Source of the DNA: Chamaea fasciata
Lineage: Eukaryota > Chordata > Aves > Passeriformes > Sylviidae
NCBI GenBank assembly: GCA_029207755.1
Contig: JARCOQ010000017.1
Location: 2,430,945 to 2,494,944 of the forward strand
Length of the DNA: 64,000 bases
Direction: 5' to 3'
Shown: positions 48,730 through 64,000 of the stretch, one piece after another
How the letters are laid out: each line of letters opens with the position of its first letter
Numbering within the stretch: position 1 is the first letter of the stretch
Position numbers and translations under genes: made by a program
Notes under the pieces: generated by a model
Databases searched by the model: none
What the model was told of the DNA's origin: nothing
The model's input: only the letters and a program-made list of their open reading frames with translations

Positions 48730-48985
48730 GTGAGTAGGACTCGGGGAGGGGACGGTTTGCGCCGGGGACGGGGCCGGGCCGGCCCGCAGCGCCGGGCGGC
48801 AGCGCCGGCCGCTTCATTCCCAGCCCGTTCACGTCGCCGTGTTTGGGATCCGGGGTCTGGCGGAAGCGGCGCTCCGGAGCTTTGCGGCTGCGACACAAAA
48901 GAAGCCCCGGGCTCCCCCCGTGCCCCGCCCGCGAGCCCGCCCCGAGCGCGGCTCCGCGGCCTCCGCCAAGGCCCCGCCGCCCCCG

Positions 48986-49402
48986 GAACGGGGCAGTGGG
49001 AATGGGGAGAGGGATCCCCGCCATGGGGAACGGGGGGATGGACCCTCGGGATCCCCGGACGGGGAGGAATGGGGAGAGCGACCCCTGGAAGGGAGAATGG
49101 GGAGCGGGACCTCTGGAAGGGGAAGAATGGGGACAAGGGACCCCCGGGATCCCTGGAGGGGAAAATGGGGAGCGGGACCCCTGGAAAGGGCAGAAACGGC
49201 GAGAAGGGACTCCCGGAAGGGGGAACGGGGAGTAGGACCCCGGGATCGCCAGGAGGGGGGGAATAGGGATCGGGACCTCCGGTACCCCTGAATCGGGAAT
49301 GGGGATGGGGACCCCGGGGACCCCCGGAGCGGGAATGGGGACCCCCAGATCGGGAATGGGGTCCCCGCCATCTCCCCTTGCCCGGGGGGGGGGGGGGGGG
49401 GG
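48986..49402 (+). repeat. G-rich degenerate tandem tract ending in G19 homopolymer
   Basis: Irregular units like GGAATGGGGAGCGGGACC and CTGGAAGGGG repeat across about 390 bp, followed by 19 consecutive G at 49384-49402. Dense runs of three or more G give strong G-quadruplex potential on the CSTF1 coding strand. The homopolymer length may be inaccurate in an assembly. Confidence 0.8.
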
Positions 49403-49489
49403 CTCCCGCCTCCCGGCCACGTGACCCGGGGGAGGTGGGTGGGTGGGTGTGGCGGTCACGTGACGCCGCCCCGTTGTGTCGCCCCCCCC

Positions 49490-56158
<6,669 letters not shown>

Positions 56159-56455
56159 GGAGACCTGCCCAGCCCCGGGTGAGGGCGGGTGCTGCCAGCA
56201 GCTGCCTCCGGGGAAGTCGCGCTGGATTCTGTCACTCGTGGCAGGAGAAGAACAAATATCGAGACTCTTCACCCCACACTAATTTTTTTCATTAGTGTGC
56301 GTGGTTTGATTTTTTTTATAAGTCATCTCTTAATTGTACTGAAGGGAAGGGGAGGAGAAGAAAATGATTCTGGCAGGAAGGGCTGGGCTTGTTGCCCCCT
56401 GCCTGTGTGGATCACAGACAGGATGATGGGACTGTGTCCTGCTCAGAGGAGCCAG

Positions 56456-57312
56456 AAGGTCTGTGCTGTGTCCTCTCCTGGGCAGGAGGAGCCAGTTCTG
56501 CTCTGTGCTGTGTCCTCTCCTGGGCAGGAGGAGCCAGTTCTGCTCTGTGCTGTGTCCTCTCCTGGGCAGAGGGAGCCCGTTCTGCTCTGTGCTGTGTCCT
56601 CTCCTGGGCAGGAGGAGCCCGTTCTGCTCTGTGCTGTGTCCTGTCCTGGGCAGGAGGAGCCAGTTCTGCTCTGTGCTGTGTCCTCTCCTGGGCAGAGGGA
56701 GCCAGTTCTGCTCTGTGCTGTGTCCTCTCCTGGGCAGGAGGAGCCCGTTCTGCTCTGTGCTGTGTCCTCTCCTGGGCAGGAGGAGCCAGTTCTGCTCTGT
56801 GCTGTGTCCTCTCCTGGGCAGAGGGAGCCAGTTCTGCTCTGTGCTGTGTCCTGTCCTGGGCAGAGGGAGCCAGTTCTGCTCTGTGCTGTGTCCTCTCCTG
56901 GGCAGGAGGAGCCAGTTCTGCTCTGTGCTGTGTCCTGTCCTGGGCAGAGGGAGCCCGTTCTGCTCTGTGCTGTGTCCTCTCCTGGGCAGGAGGAGCCAGT
57001 TCTGCTCTGTGCTGTGTCCTGTCCTGGGCAGGAGGAGCCAGTTCTGCTCTGTGCTGTGTCCTCTCCTGGGCAGAGGGAGCCAGTTCTGCTCTGTGCTGTG
57101 TCCTGTCCTGGGCAGGAGGAGCCAGTTCTGCTCTGTGCTGTGTCCTCTCCTGGGCAGGAGGAGCCAGTTCTGCTCTGTGCTGTGTCCTCTCCTGGGCAGG
57201 AGGAGCCAGTTCTGCTCTGTGCTGTGTCCTCTCCTGGGCAGAGGGAGCCAGTTCTGCTCTGTGCTGTGTCCTCTCCTGGGCAGAGGGAGCCCGTTGTGCT
57301 CTGCTGTGTCTG
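56456..57312 (+). repeat. CSTF1: 42-bp minisatellite, about 20 copies, in the CSTF1 3'UTR
   Basis: Unit of 42 bp beginning CTCTGTGCTGTGTCCTCTCC and continuing TGGGCAGGAGGAGCCAGTTCTG. Variants alternate GGAGGAGCC/GAGGGAGCC, CAGTT/CCGTT and TCCTCTCC/TCCTGTCC. Unit length is constant, so all frames on both strands stay open (up to 439 codons). These frames follow the CSTF1 stop codon and are taken as artefacts. Each unit has a GU-rich CUGUGCUGUGUCC segment and a pyrimidine-CAG motif. Confidence 0.97.
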
Positions 57313-58133
57313 TGCAATCCCACTGAACTCTGGTAGACATCACGCAAAGAGCAGCAGAACTTGGTGTAGATACTTAAATGAAGCCTTAAGCTGCCTTCAG
57401 CCACAATTCATTATTTGTAAAGCTCTGGTTTGTATCTTTCACTCTGGGGTTTTGGTGAATTCTTTTTTGTGTTTTTTGTTCGCTGGCCATGTAGGCCTTC
57501 AGTTCTGAGTTGTGCCATAAGAATTCAAACAGGATTTTAAGTTGTTTAGATGAATTCAAGAAATGGTCTTCTAGTTCTGGTGTTAAAACTCCGATTTCAT
57601 CTCATCCTCTTTTGTATTTATCTTAACAAAGGGGACCTCAAAATGAATTCCTAAGAGTTTTAAGGAATATCCACATTGCATCTAAAATGTCACAGTGCTG
57701 CTGCAGATGAACATGAGAATAATTTTGCCTTAGAGACCTTTAGTATCCTCTCAAAGACAGAAACTTGTGCATCTGAATTTTTGTACGTGTACCTCAGAAA
57801 TGTCGCTGTTCCATTTGACGGAGAAATCTTCATCCATCTCTGTTACACAGCACTTCAGTTACATTCTTCTTTAATTAGTCACAAACCCACTGCCCATCGT
57901 TAAGAAGCTTAAAACTTCCCTAAGTTGGAAAATTCACTCCTTGTTCTCCCAGAGATCTGCCTGAGCAGAGACTTGAACTTTTTTGAGGCCTCCTGGTGCA
58001 GAGCTCTTGGGCATCACAGCTGGGAGGGGTCAGAGCTCAGCACTTGCCTTTGTCAGGGTTTTTACATGTGAGGTGGTTCTTGCTGCTGGATTGTCAAGGG
58101 CTGGTGAGGATATACAGGTTTTGTCTGTATTTA

Positions 58134-58139
58134 AATAAA
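58134..58139 (+). terminator. CSTF1: CSTF1 poly(A) signal
   Basis: AATAAA followed about 35 nt later by a U/GU-rich stretch (GTTGTGTTTGTTTTCTGTGT), the arrangement CstF itself recognises. Confidence 0.75.
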
Positions 58140-58170
58140 GATTGCCTTTTAAAAAGCTCTTTGATACATA

Positions 58171-58889
58171 AAGAAGGAGTTGTGTTTGTTTTCTGTGTAA
58201 CAAGGGAGAAGTGGTCCAGTCTGGGAGGCTGGGACTTGGGGATGATGAATTTGTTGTGTTCCACCTGAGTCAGGTACAATTACAGGCTCAAAATGTAGAA
58301 TGTGGAATTAAAAAAAAAATGAAATTTGATTTTCTCTTGAAAAGCTCCCTCTGTTTAAACATTTCTGAGGGTTAATCTCTGCTCCTCCTCTGTGAGTTTG
58401 TGACCCTTCAGAGGCAGGGGTGGCAGGAGATGGTGCTGGTGGCTTTTTTGGTGGAGAGACAAGGAGAAGCAGAGCTGGGGGAGGGAAAAGGGAAGTCCTG
58501 ACACAGTCACTGAGGGGTGATGCGGGATGGGTGGCAGCAGTGGCTTTTTATTTTTGGAGTGCCACTTTTTGTGTAATTCTGCTAAAAACACCTGATCATA
58601 ATTCACTTGTTAGTGGTGTTTGGAATCTGCTTTTAAAATCTTCTTTTTGTGGTTTATGTGTTAAAGTGGGAGCTCTCACCTCAAGCCTCCGTAGTTCTGG
58701 GGGCTTGAACTCTCAGTGCAAGAGCAAAAAGTTATTTTTTTTACACAAAACCATCCTGCCACTGGCACCCTGCTGCCTTTCCACATCCTGGGCGTCCTCC
58801 TGGGGCCACAAAGTTGGGTTTCTGTCCGAGAAAGAAGGGCTGGGAAAAAACTCATCCTATTGAGGGAGAAAATGCAACCTTGGGGTGAA
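58171..58889. other. CSTF1-CASS4 intergenic spacer
   Basis: Single-copy sequence with an A-run at about 58310-58319. No gene recognised. Confidence 0.4.
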
Positions 58890-58998
58890 TTTAATGTCCA
58901 AGGCCAGGCTGGATGAGGCTTGGAATGGCCTGATCTGGTGGGAGGTGTCCCTGCCCATGGAATGAGGTGGGTTCCAACCCAAACCGTTCCCCGAGTGT
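58890..58998 (+). mobile_element. CR1 LINE 3'-end fragment
   Basis: GTCCAAGGCCAGGCTGGATG, GGAGGTGTCCCTGCCCATGG and CCAACCCAAACCGTTCCCCG match the CR1 terminus. About 110 bp, plus orientation. Confidence 0.85.
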
Positions 58999-59379
58999 GG
59001 AAATTCTCCCTATGAAGGCTGGAGGTGCCTGGAGTGCCTGTCCTGCTGTGCTCCTGCTGCTGGGAAGGCCGGGACGAGCTGCCCGTGCAGTCCTGCCCCG
59101 CTGGCACCGCGGGGCCTTATCAGGGCTGTGCAGCTCCTCGCTGTGCCATAGCCCCGCTGTCGCTGCTGCAAAAGAGGAAACGGGAGCAGGAGCACAGGGC
59201 TCAGACTTCCCGCTGCTCAACTGTGACAAGCTGGTGGCACAAAGACCAAGGAAAATCCCACCGCACGCATCGTTTTCTCACTTCTGGCCGCCAAAAGCAC
59301 TTTTTTGGGGTTTTATTCCGCCCTCCTTTCATCTTCTGCTGTCTGAGATGTTATCGTACCTGAGAGCCTTGTTTACAGG

Positions 59380-59550
59380 CTGCTGGTAGGGGCAGAGGTG
59401 TCAGATGGACTTGGCTGAGGAGGAGTTCCCCACAGCAGTGCCCGGCCACGGCTGAGCTGTCCCCGTCCCCATCCCGCTGCACTTCTCTCTGCTGCTCCGA
59501 GCGGAGTGACAACCATGGATGCAAACGCAAGGAGCGGCACCGCTGCGAAG
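59380..59550 (+). other. CASS4: Candidate 5' exon of CASS4 with upstream ORF
   Basis: A GC-richer block with an ATG in strong context (AACCATGG, 59515) opens a 12-codon frame (MDANARSGTAAK) and ends at AAG|GTAAGG at 59550/59551. If spliced to the exon at 63228, the frame reads VMD then stops 18 nt before the CASS4 ATG, making it a 15-codon uORF. The position, just after CSTF1 on the same strand, fits the conserved location of CASS4. The call rests on splice consensus and synteny only. Confidence 0.4.
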
Positions 59551-59654
59551 GTAAGGGCCGGGGGGTTTTTGGGTAGGGAAGGGTTTGAGGTTTGAATTCA
59601 GAGGGATTCTTGGTGATGTTGGAAGTAGCACTGATGACACCCCTCCACTTCTGG
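59551..59654 (+). other. CASS4: Start of probable CASS4 5'UTR intron
   Basis: Sequence from the donor at 59551 to the next CR1 copy. The inferred intron runs to 63227 and contains the CR1 copies and (AAAAT)n tract listed below. Confidence 0.35.
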
Positions 59655-60108
59655 CTCTTTGTGGGAAAAGGGACATGATGGAGCTGGAGCGTGTCCAGGT
59701 AGGATCTGGAGCCCCAGGAGGGGCTGAGGGAGCTGGAAAGGGGTTGCGCCTGGAGAAGAGGAGGCTCAGGGGGGACCTGGTGGCTCTGCACAAGTCCCTG
59801 CCAGGAGGGGACAGCTGGGGGGGATTTTGGATCTTCTCCCTGGGAACAGGGACAGGAGGAGGGAACGGCCTCAGGCCGGGCCAGGGGAGGCTCAGGGTGG
59901 GCAGCAGCAGGAATTTCCCCATGGAAAGGGTGGGCAGGGCTTGGAAGTGCCCGGGGAGTATTGGATCCCCATCCCTGGAGGTGTCCCAGGAACTCCTGGA
60001 GGTGGCACTCAGAGCTCTGGGCTGGGGACAGGGTGAGGATCAGTCACAGCTCGGTGGTCTCAGGGGTCTGTTCCAGCCTCAGGGGTTCTGTGACTCTGTG
60101 AAGTGTTT
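59655..60108 (+). mobile_element. CR1 LINE 3'-end fragment (about 450 bp)
   Basis: Longer CR1 copy: AAGAGGAGGCTCAGGGGGGAC, TTCTCCCTGGGAACAGGGAC, CAGCAGGAATTTCCCCATGG, CTCTGGGCTGGGGACAGGGT and terminal GGTTCTGTGACTCTGTGAAG. Plus orientation. Confidence 0.92.
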
Positions 60109-61574
60109 GGGTTCCTCATCTCGGGGGGACAAAGCTCCTGTACCTGGTCGTCCCCCTGTGCTTTTCATGGTGACAAAACCACTGCGCGGCACAAATGTCT
60201 TCTTGGCGAGGATCCCGAATAAAGCGGGATTGAAAACCAGCAAACACCTGGAAATAACCACATTTGTGAAATTACAAAGATAAAATGTCAAGGTTCCACT
60301 TTACTGCAGTGACATTAGAGACACAGATCCTGTGCCAGAGACTCGGTGACAGCCCTGGTGCCCTCTTGCATGACATAATTTATGTTACGTGCAAACGAGA
60401 AAACATTTTGAAACACTCTGTGTTCCTATTTTGAAAGACTGGGCCCAGTGTACAAGGTTTGTTACATTTATTTCTGTACCCATATTCCATCTAGATAAAT
60501 TTTCTATAGATCAGAGGCCCGGCTGCAGCTGTAGGGGTTGGAGAATGCTGAAATCTTGATTCAAAGTCAGTGCCTGGCTGTCCTGCTGCCTGCAAGTCTA
60601 ACAAGTGCAATGGAATTAATTTCATCATGGATTATGACCTCAGTGTTTACTGTAAATAAACAACCTCCTGGAAATTTAATAGAAAATGTAGTGGGGGGGA
60701 AAAGCTTAGTAGGAGGTCAGTGAGTCATTTTTTTACACTCTAAATTTTCCATCAAGGCTCGTAAAGATTGGGGGGCTTCTTTTCACATTGAGTCATCAGT
60801 AACTGAGGCAGGACATTTTTCATCTTTATACAGAAGAATTTTCTATTTCTAGATATATTTCCAGTTCTCTTGAGTGGATAGTCAACAAATCAATGTAAGA
60901 GCAGCAAGCTGATGATTCCCTGTTCTGCTGTGAGCGTTTTAAACACGGCCAGAGCCCACCCAGTCAACTTCAGCTGAAAAACCAAATAACAAACCAAACT
61001 TATTTCTGCAACAAGTAGTAAAAAACCCCCAAACTTCTTTCTGCAACATCATTTTTGAACTTTATAAACACTGGTGTTTATAAGGCCCCCACCACCCTGG
61101 CAGTACTGTTAATTATAATATTTGAATAATATAAAAATACAAAGTGATTTTTTTTTTTTTCCTACTCTCTGGGCTCCTTGAAGCACCAACCCTATGACAG
61201 GAAACACTCTGCAATTATCCCTGTGCCCCAGCTATTGCACCTGCCCAGGGAAAACACCTCTGGAGAGGATTTCAGCGTGAGTTCAGGCAGCAAAAGTTGC
61301 TGTTTGTTTGTTGCTCTGTATCCAGCGGCAGCACAGGAAGCGTTGCAGCCCTTGCTGCAATTTCAGCCCCCGTGAGCTCCAGGGGCTCCTGCAGCGGGGC
61401 AGCTTTGGCTGAGGGGCTGCCAGAGGGAAAATGGGAGAGTGTTGGGATGTGCCTGAAGTGGATCTGGAGTTTTCTCTCTCCTAAAATGCCCCGTTCACAT
61501 CTTCCCACCTCGCCCAAAATACGGGGAATGACAGAAACTCTGTGTCCCCGTGCCCCGCTCAGGTGAGAGCCCAC
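60109..61574. other. Non-coding, AT-rich (probable CASS4 intron)
   Basis: Mostly single-copy AT-rich sequence with a T-run at about 61147-61160. No exon recognised. Confidence 0.35.
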
Positions 61575-62010
61575 CTGCAGAGCTGCCCCAGCCCTGGGCT
61601 CTGCAGGACCTGGAGCTGCTGGAGAGAGCCCAGAGGAGGCTCCAGGATGGGCAGAGGATGGAGCAGCTCTGCTGGGAGGAAAGGCTGGCACAGCTGGGAT
61701 TGCCCACCTGGAGAGGAGAAGATTTGGGGTGAGCTCGGTGTGGCCTGGAGGAGCCAAGAGGAAAGATGGAGAGAGAGGATTTCCAAGGGATGGAGGGACA
61801 GGACACAGGGAATGGCATCAAACTGGCAGAGGGCAGGGCTGGGTGGGAGATTGGGCAGGAATTGTCCCCTGGCAGGGTGGGGAGGCCCTGGCAGAGAGTA
61901 CCCAGAGCAGCTGTGGCTGCCCCCAGATCCCCGGCAGTGTCCAAGGCCAGGCTGGATACTGGGGCTTGGATCACCCTGGGACAGTGGGAGGCGTCCCCGC
62001 ACGGCTGGAA
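61575..62010 (+). mobile_element. CR1 LINE 3'-end fragment (about 435 bp)
   Basis: Contains GAGGATTTCCAAGGGATGGA, GGCAGGGTGGGGAGGCCCTG, CTGTGGCTGCCCCCAGATCC and GTCCAAGGCCAGGCTGGATA. Plus orientation; closest to the copies at 14.8 and 9.3 kb. Confidence 0.92.
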
Positions 62011-62185
62011 TTCCCTCTGGGGCTCATTTAGTTGAAAGTGGTCCCGTGGCCACGAGTTGTGGGTTTGTAACTGATATTTCTCCCATCATTTCAAATGCTG
62101 GAGCAGCTGAAAAACTCCAGGGCAGTTTGAATGGCTCCTAATCACCTGCATGGAGTGTCTGAAGGGCTCAAACTGCTGCTTCTGA

Positions 62186-62251
62186 AATTAAAATAAAATA
62201 AAATAAAATAAAATAAAATAAAATAAAATAAAATAAAATAAAATAAAATAA
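62186..62251. repeat. (AAAAT)n microsatellite
   Basis: About 12 uninterrupted AAAAT units. Confidence 0.97.
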
Positions 62252-63227
62252 GAAGAGAAGAGAAAACCCACAAAGGCACTGAAAGTGCTGCCTTGGGCCA
62301 GGAATTCTTTCTCCTCTGGACAGCAGCCGGTTTGCTCCCAGCCCAGAGGTGTACAGTTTGTTGATGAAGTTTTTCAATTCAGCATTTTCCACTCAAGATA
62401 CTCAAGTCTTTTCTAGCTACAGGATTGTGGCTTCGAGAGCCAGTGTCTAATTTAATCTTGAAGCTACTGTGGAAAGAGGAAGGAAGAGGCTTTTACCAGA
62501 GAAATGCCAGCGTGTACAAAGGCAAAACCAGTAAAAAATTTGCAAACCCCAAGATAATCCTGAGTCCCAAGTGGTAAAACCTGTGCACCAGCACGACCTG
62601 GACTCAGCTGTGGCCAGGTAAAACAGCAACCATTAATAATTTTAAATAACATTATACCTTAATAATATTCCAGGATGTTTTAGAATAGTCCAAGAAACAA
62701 AACCCTTCAGCTGCAGGTCATGTTTAGCTTTTCTCCTTGGGTTCTCTGCCTCAGCAGGCTGAGGTTGTTTTGCAGGGGGGTTTTTAACCACAAAGGAGAT
62801 CGGTTCCATTTTCTAGAGAGGTTAAAAGTGTATCAAACCTCACACCACTTAAGTTTAAAAAACAAACAAACAAACAACAAAAAACCCCAACTCAAACACA
62901 ACAAACCAGGAGTAAAAAAACGCTGTGAAAATGTTTCCCAATCCAATCCTTTCCGTGGTGCAGCCCGGGGTTTTGTGTTCAGAGCAGGGAAGGCAGTCCC
63001 TGCAGGGGACTCTGTGTGTCCTGCACATCACCAGCTGCAGCCCCGCGGCTCCCTGGAGGGAATTCTGCCACGTAACGAGCTCCCCCCAGCCCCAGAGCTG
63101 CTGCCCTGGGGCTCCCAGCGAGCACAGGCTGAGCTTTCCCTCTCCAGGCTTCCAGCCAGAGCCTGCAGTGCTGCCTGACCCTCTGGCAGGGCTGGGACAT
63201 CCTCCTCTTCCTCCTCCTCCTCCTCAG
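62252..63227. other. Non-coding; right part of the probable CASS4 intron
   Basis: Single-copy sequence ending in a CTC/CCT-repeat polypyrimidine tract and CAG at 63227, a strong 3' splice site. A short (CAAA)n run lies near 62862-62880. Confidence 0.4.
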
Positions 63228-63270
63228 GTGATGGACTGACAGGGAAACAGGCAGCACGATGAAGGTCAAT
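63228..63270 (+). CDS. CASS4: Candidate first coding exon of CASS4 (Cas scaffolding protein family member 4)
   Basis: A 43-nt exon bounded by CTCCTCCTCAG|GTG and CAAT|GTAAGT, with ATG at 63259. It encodes only MKVN (63259-63270, phase 0). CAS-family proteins start this way: a tiny first coding exon (NEDD9 begins MKYK, BCAR1 MNHL) precedes the exon with the SH3 ALYDN motif. The SH3 domain would lie beyond the window. CASS4 is a focal-adhesion adaptor that binds FAK- and Src-family kinases. Support is from splice sites, the family start pattern and gene order; no diagnostic domain is visible here. Confidence 0.5.
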
Positions 63271-64000
63271 GTAAGTACTGCGCTCTTTTCTTCCTGCCGC
63301 AGTTAATTTCACCATTTCCCTGATTTCTTTGGTAGGGGATAGGGGGTAAAAATCGGCATCTGGCAGGGTCCCTTTGCGACGCGTGTGCGCGTTCAGCCGC
63401 TTTGCACACCCCTAACAGAGCACGCGGTCCAAATTTTTAAAATATAAATCCAAATTATAATCCCTGTTCTTTCTCAAGAACAGCGGTGAGGCTGAGGGTT
63501 TGTTCTGTGTACACTGAGTAAGGACAAGTTAATTAAAAATGATCATGAATGACCCAGATTGGTCACTTCCACATTCTCTTGGGAAAGAAAAAAAAAAAAA
63601 AACAACCCAAAAACTGAGGTTAAGAGTTGAGCTGTACATTACCTCAAAAAAAAAAAAAAAAAGATGGTGTTGCATTGATTCCTAGAAAATGGGTAATGGA
63701 AAGGTCTGAAGAACTGAGGTCACTGTGTGATGAGGAAAACGCCAAGTAATTTCAGCCCGAGCTCCGTGAGCCTGGGGAAGCTTTTGCTCTGGAGGGTGAG
63801 GACTGCCCACATCCTGCAGAGCCGCCGGCGAGGAGAAGCGCGGCTCGGAGGAGGAAAGGAGCGCTCATTTTTAGGAAATCCCGTTTTCTCCCGGTTTGGG
63901 GGGGATAAAGGATGGATCAAAGCCATTCTGCAGCCGTTTGTCACCGGCTTTTCCCGCGGGCTTTGTGCTGAGCTTTGGCTGCGACAAGCGAGAGGCTCAG
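63271..64000 (+). other. CASS4: Probable CASS4 intron, open at window end
   Basis: Begins with donor GTAAGTACTG. Contains A homopolymers near 63589-63602 and 63644-63662 and a CpG-richer patch at about 63760-63960. No exon recognised before the window ends. Confidence 0.35.

Larger units (their letters stand above)
56159..58170 (+). other. CSTF1: CSTF1 3'UTR
   Basis: From the stop at 56156-56158 to shortly after the AATAAA at 58134-58139, giving a 3'UTR of about 2 kb. The central 0.85 kb is a 42-bp tandem array. A shorter 3' end is not excluded, but I see no AATAAA before the array. Confidence 0.7.

Noticed and set aside
56189..57508. 439-codon plus-strand protein downstream of CSTF1
   Set aside because: Lies in the 3'UTR after the CSTF1 stop and is generated by the 42-bp array; kept only as a low-interest observation.

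Overview
This is vertebrate nuclear DNA, almost certainly avian. It has intron-bearing genes with GT-AG splice sites, CpG-rich promoters, many 5'-truncated CR1 LINE 3' ends (the dominant bird retroposon) and unusually long GC-rich minisatellites. The gene order MC3R - FAM210B - AURKA - CSTF1 - (CASS4) is the block known from human 20q13.2-q13.31 and the orthologous bird chromosome 20. The species cannot be fixed from the sequence alone.

Layout. 1-3053: non-coding flank, ending in a strong 3' splice site that probably closes a 5'UTR intron of MC3R. 3092-4069: intronless MC3R coding region (325 aa, melanocortin GPCR). 5251-6450: 29-copy minisatellite of about 42 bp. 6.5-36.2 kb: a gene-poor interval with CR1 fragments, two further large tandem arrays (15.5-15.9 kb and 17.9-19.1 kb), a putative solo LTR near 26 kb, and AT-rich single-copy stretches that look like conserved non-coding DNA. 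36.97-40.34 kb: FAM210B (3 exons, 189 aa, +). 42.5-47.7 kb: AURKA (8 coding exons, 424 aa, -), tail to tail with FAM210B. 47.65-49.7 kb: a shared CpG-island promoter driving AURKA leftward and CSTF1 rightward. 50.35-56.16 kb: CSTF1 (5 coding exons, 431 aa, +), with its 3'UTR to about 58.17 kb. 59.4 kb to the end: candidate 5' exons of CASS4 among CR1 copies.

How the parts work together. AURKA (mitotic kinase) and CSTF1 (CstF-50, polyadenylation factor) share one divergent promoter. Its AURKA side has a CHR palindrome plus three CCAAT boxes exactly 32 bp apart, the known layout of G2/M genes. Its centre holds a 25-bp inverted repeat built from TACGC/GCGTA half sites. CSTF1 is unusual in carrying a 69-bp tandem array against a 3' splice site, a 240-bp polypyrimidine tract in intron 1, an antisense LTR in intron 4, and a ~20-copy 42-bp array in its 3'UTR. 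One candidate first exon in the CpG island reads in frame into the CSTF1 start and would give an N-terminally extended protein.

Exon borders were derived by hand from splice consensus, reading-frame continuity and recalled human family proteins. Untranslated exons and regulatory calls are inferences.
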